Shown here: positions 60,663-64,000 of the stretch, piece after piece
Layout: each line of letters starts with the position of its first letter
Numbering within the stretch: position 1 is the stretch's first letter
NCBI RefSeq assembly: GCF_021134715.1
Contig: NC_060023.1
Location: 10,168,001 to 10,232,000, forward strand
Source: Daphnia pulex
Lineage: Eukaryota > Arthropoda > Branchiopoda > Diplostraca > Daphniidae
Direction of reading: 5' to 3'
DNA length: 64,000 nucleotides
The notes under the pieces: generated by a model
The model's database searches: none
Told to the model about the DNA's origin: nothing
The model's input: only the letters and a program-made list of their open reading frames with translations
Made by a program: the position numbers and the translations under genes

Positions 60663-63491
60663 TCTGCAAACCCTTGACATCCGACATTTTACACATTTTT
60701 GATAAACAGCAACTTTTTATTTGACTTTCATAAAAATTATTTTTTCGTTCAAAGGCCATCTTCCATCTACATTTTATTTTTAAACAATTTCTAGTTAATC
60801 ATCCTAGATTTTCGCTGCCAAAAGTCCAACATAGGATTGTATTCATACAGCGTAGCAAGTAAGTATGCAGCAAAAAGCAATAGCTAAATTTTAGCTAAAT
60901 TGCGGGAGATCCTGAAATGCAAATTCATACAACGAATAGATCGACACAATATAGAGCGAGACAATGGCAGCAGTAAGACGGATTCTGGGTATTTTATTGA
61001 TTTTCAACAGAGAATTGCTTCAAGTTCTATTTACAGTTTTGTAAAGGTTTCTATGGTTGGTCATCACGCAATCGTGTAATCACTGGGTGAATATCAATCA
61101 TGCGTATACAAGCCAATGAATTGCGTTACGCGCTGTTAAACAAAGTTGAACCAATAGCCTTCATATATACGTTGAGAAAGAAACTCTTGTTCGTCTCGTA
61201 GCTAGCTAATAAATTCAAGAGACGAAGTGAACCCTTTACAAGTTGAACTCTGCTCAGGAGCCATCAAAGGACAAAGGGAAACACAGATAAAAAGTTTTCA
61301 GTTAACTTTCCCCAGTTTGAATTCGTTGATTTTATTAGCCTGCTGCTGGCTTGCCCGGAAAATTCTAGGATACCTAATTCAAAAAAATAATGTTCAATAC
61401 TATTAAGGCCTTTTACATTGGTCTAAACTATGTTCTCTACATCGAAATTGGTCTAATCAAGTTGGCAACTTCCACCGTCGCATTCAAATGTTCGACTCGG
61501 TACGTCGCGATTATCTAATTACGTTGATTATTCTATTCATCATTCACAGGGGGAGACAGGCAATCACACACACAAAAAAGACCTTGTATAACTTTGCTAT
61601 TTATGGTTAAAAAGGTTAAACCTTTTATCATAAGAGCCTAGCAGCAAGCAGCCGACCGACGAATGAAGATAAAAGACTATCGGAGCATTGAGAAAAAGTT
61701 CCATACGGTTTGGCTATTCGTGTGCGTGTAGTACCGTCATGTCAGCAACTTAAAGAGTTGCACTTGTTCATCTCTCCGCCCAGTTCACGGTGAGAGAGCG
61801 GGACTGCTGGAAAATCTATCCATCACGAACGAGAGGCTAGTCGTATGATAAAAGTTTTGCGCCGAGGCTGTTGTCACGCACAGGGGTTCAAAGTACTTTT
61901 GATACCGACGACAGAGTATACCTATATAGCTAGTAAAGTCTACATTCAGATTGTAATCCAATAACAAATTTAAAAGTCTAATTCGTTTTCCTTCTTCGCG
62001 TCGATCTCTCTTCCAGTTCGCCGGAATCGAAAGAGTTTTATTCAAGATGCGAGCGTCGTAAGGTTTTTTCCGAGAACTTGGCATCAAAGAGTTCACGGTC
62101 TATTTATTTATCGATGTTATTTCAACGTGAAATATTGAATTATTAATCCGTTCGAGTATGAACAGATGGCCTAGACGAGAGGCCAGTGTTTGACTAAAAA
62201 CAACTCGACCTGGCTTACAATAGAAAAGGCGATGCTCCACTCTCGGATACATGCTGAATTATAAGTCAAATCAATTATTCACTTGTGCGACTATACCAGC
62301 TGAATAAAACCCACCCCCACTGTCAGCTCCTAATAAAAAATTGAATTAAATTGTTGATCTTCTTTCCAAGGAAATAGTCTCTTTTAGTACCTTGTATACT
62401 TAAAAGGCTACAAAACAAGACCCGGAAAAAATACCGCCAGCAGTTTTGGATTCCATCGGGGTAAAAGTTACACAATAACGGGAATACTCCGGGCGTCAAT
62501 TTGCTGGCTGGATAATACAGAAAAATGGGTGAGCTGTAAGAGCGCTGTTATACGATGAAAAGATATCCCCCGGGGGGAAATCGTCCTAAATCAAATTTGT
62601 GGCAAAAGAAATCTAAACGTTTTATACGCGCCCTTTAATGTAATTCAAATCATGTTCACACACTCTACGTTTGATACATTTCGTAACAGCAGATTGTTGG
62701 GATATCGGATGTTTGACTAGGCGAAAAAAAAAAGTCTCGACTCGAATGCCATCCGCCACAAGTGAAAACCCTTGACATGCGTGAAATAGAGGGCTTTTGG
62801 CGAGCTTAAGTGCATTTTGTCAGACGGGGTGACAAAGAAAAAGGAAGATCTCATCGTCAACGACTGACATTTCCAAATTGTTATTCTAAGAAACTGACTT
62901 ACTTCAACATCACTGTCGTTTATTTTTGTAGTTATCCGATGGACGACTGCGAGCAGGTTGACAAAATGATGGAGCCCTACGATGAAAGACATGGCCATCA
63001 AAGAGCTGACTATCGATCCATCCGGATGACAACTCATTGGCTATAAATAAAAAAGGAAAAATCCACGCAATCATTGCAGAGATAAAACACAATGCAATTA
63101 AACGTCAGATTTTGATGGAAATAAGTTAAAGACGTTTCCACACTGCGTACCTTTGAATCAAAAGTCTGAAGAGTCCTGGAAGATCCCGATTTTTCGCAAA
63201 CCGAGAAGGATATCAGATTAAAACAACAAAAGAATAGGGAGGGGGGAGGAGGCAAGTGGCTGGTATAAGATTGACAATAGCTGGAAATAAATTAATGAGA
63301 AAGGCAGACGTGACTCAAAGAATGGCGGCCATGATCCCGGACATAAAATAAAAAAAAGGGGGGGACGAGCTTGCTGCCATATATAGACAACACACAAGAT
63401 TCAACTTTCCCTTTTCATTCGAAACAATTCAAATTTCAAGTATCATTTCCCGCTATATGGAAACTGCTGCTCTTATCAATAATTCAGGCTC
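60663..63491. other. Intergenic, no convincing gene
   Basis: Upstream of the minus-strand gene. AT-rich with short open frames only. The interval includes a short inverted pair TTCGTCTC/GAGACGAA near 61191-61227. An exon-like segment at 62932-63046 (+) follows a TTTTTGTAG acceptor and reads YPMDDCEQVDKMMEPYDERH to a stop, but no partner exon is seen. Confidence 0.45.
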
Positions 63492-63568
63492 TGACGTCAT
63501 TTTGATGGCCTTTCTTTTCAAAAGTCCCATATAAAACTGTTGGCTAGACGTTAAAAGCTCGGTCGTTC
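63492..63568 (+). promoter_or_regulatory. CRE plus TATA promoter-like segment
   Basis: A perfect CRE palindrome TGACGTCA (63492-63499) lies about 30 bp upstream of ATATAAAA (63529-63536), with an initiator-like TCGTTC about 34 bp further. No coding start is visible before the window ends, so it would serve a gene with its first coding exon beyond 64000. Confidence 0.4.
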
Positions 63569-63588
63569 CACCGACGCCGAGAGACAGT

Positions 63589-63629
63589 GAATAATAACGT
63601 CTCTGAATATAACGCTGGTGTTATTATTC
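63589..63629. repeat. Perfect 10-bp stem with 21-nt loop
   Basis: GAATAATAAC (63589-63598) and GTTATTATTC (63620-63629) are exact reverse complements. The hairpin would fall in the 5' UTR of a transcript from the promoter-like segment at 63529. Confidence 0.6.
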
Positions 63630-64000
63630 AGTTTCGTTCTCTATCTGCTGACTGCTGCTCAAACGACAGACATAAAAAGAAAACAACAAAAAAATCACGG
63701 CCGTTTCGTCTTTCAACTGGAAAACAAAAAAAAATATATTTATTGGGTCTTTTCTAGTTGAAGTGTTTCGACTATTACAACGCCAAGTCCTCCCGGAAGT
63801 TCATCCCCCCCCCCCACCAAAGTGACGAGTAAAACTCTCAGCCATTGGCTGTGGTGCCTTGCCAAAAGACACAAAAAATACGGAACAACAAATGCATCCG
63901 CTCCGTAAGATGGGCTAAAGGCGAGAGAAAGAACAAGAGTTAAACCGAGACTCTATTAAGAGCTATAGAGCTATAGACAATGTTCCGCTCAACTTTCAAA

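Noticed and set aside
62810-63046. Exon-like segment ending with a stop, after a good acceptor
   Set aside because: The opposite strand is also open over most of it, and no partner exon was found within reach. Noted only as a possibility.

Overview
The window is nuclear DNA of a small-intron arthropod. Introns are mostly 55-90 bp and intron-exon structure is clear. The gene content is metazoan: Na+/K+-ATPase alpha, TMEM41B, cortactin, bestrophin, mitochondrial ribosomal protein L23. Tandem mu-class GSTs, secreted low-complexity proteins and TATA/TCAGT-type core promoters suggest a branchiopod crustacean such as Daphnia. That identification is inference; nothing in the sequence names the species. 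No rRNA, tRNA, CRISPR array or bacterial operon was recognised.

Layout. 1-6377 (+): 3' two-thirds of the Na+/K+-ATPase alpha gene, with three mutually exclusive 95-nt exons. 6378-10714: a 4.3-kb CT-rich gene-poor tract. 10715-12423 (+): a C6orf89/BRAP-like membrane protein, tail-to-tail with TMEM41B (12543-13552, -). TMEM41B is head-to-head with a Wengen-like TNF-receptor protein (14062-14796, +). 16921-17961 (+): an orphan secreted protein. 19198-24778 (+): four tandem mu-class glutathione S-transferases. mRpL23 (25108-25769, -) shares an upstream region with cortactin (26203-28397, +). A peroxisomal-type 2-hydroxyacid oxidase follows (29202-30785, +). Two related secreted low-complexity genes lie on the minus strand (31103-31976 and 33270-34081). 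Bestrophin is at 36195-40158 (+).

Accessory region. 42150-54565 is a large inverted duplication. Each arm carries a gene for a secreted Tyr/Thr-rich (YYTE) protein built of repeated leader-plus-repeat exons and transcribed toward the centre. I can thread three modules in frame in the left arm (410 aa) and five in the right arm (617 aa). Each arm also carries a TTAA-flanked piggyBac-like MITE and a foldback MITE with a 30-bp palindrome. The arms are nearly identical close to the centre and less so outward. The 2.3-kb spacer is a much more diverged inverted pair of another repeat, whose third copy lies at 54900-55556.

56761-60662 (-): a 1032-residue protein that looks nuclear and that I cannot name firmly. 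60663-64000: no convincing gene, but a CRE plus TATA promoter-like segment near 63.5 kb.

All gene models were built by hand from donor/acceptor sites and reading-frame continuity. For each multi-exon CDS with both ends inside the window, the summed exon length is divisible by three; the start-truncated ATPase was checked exon by exon for phase instead.
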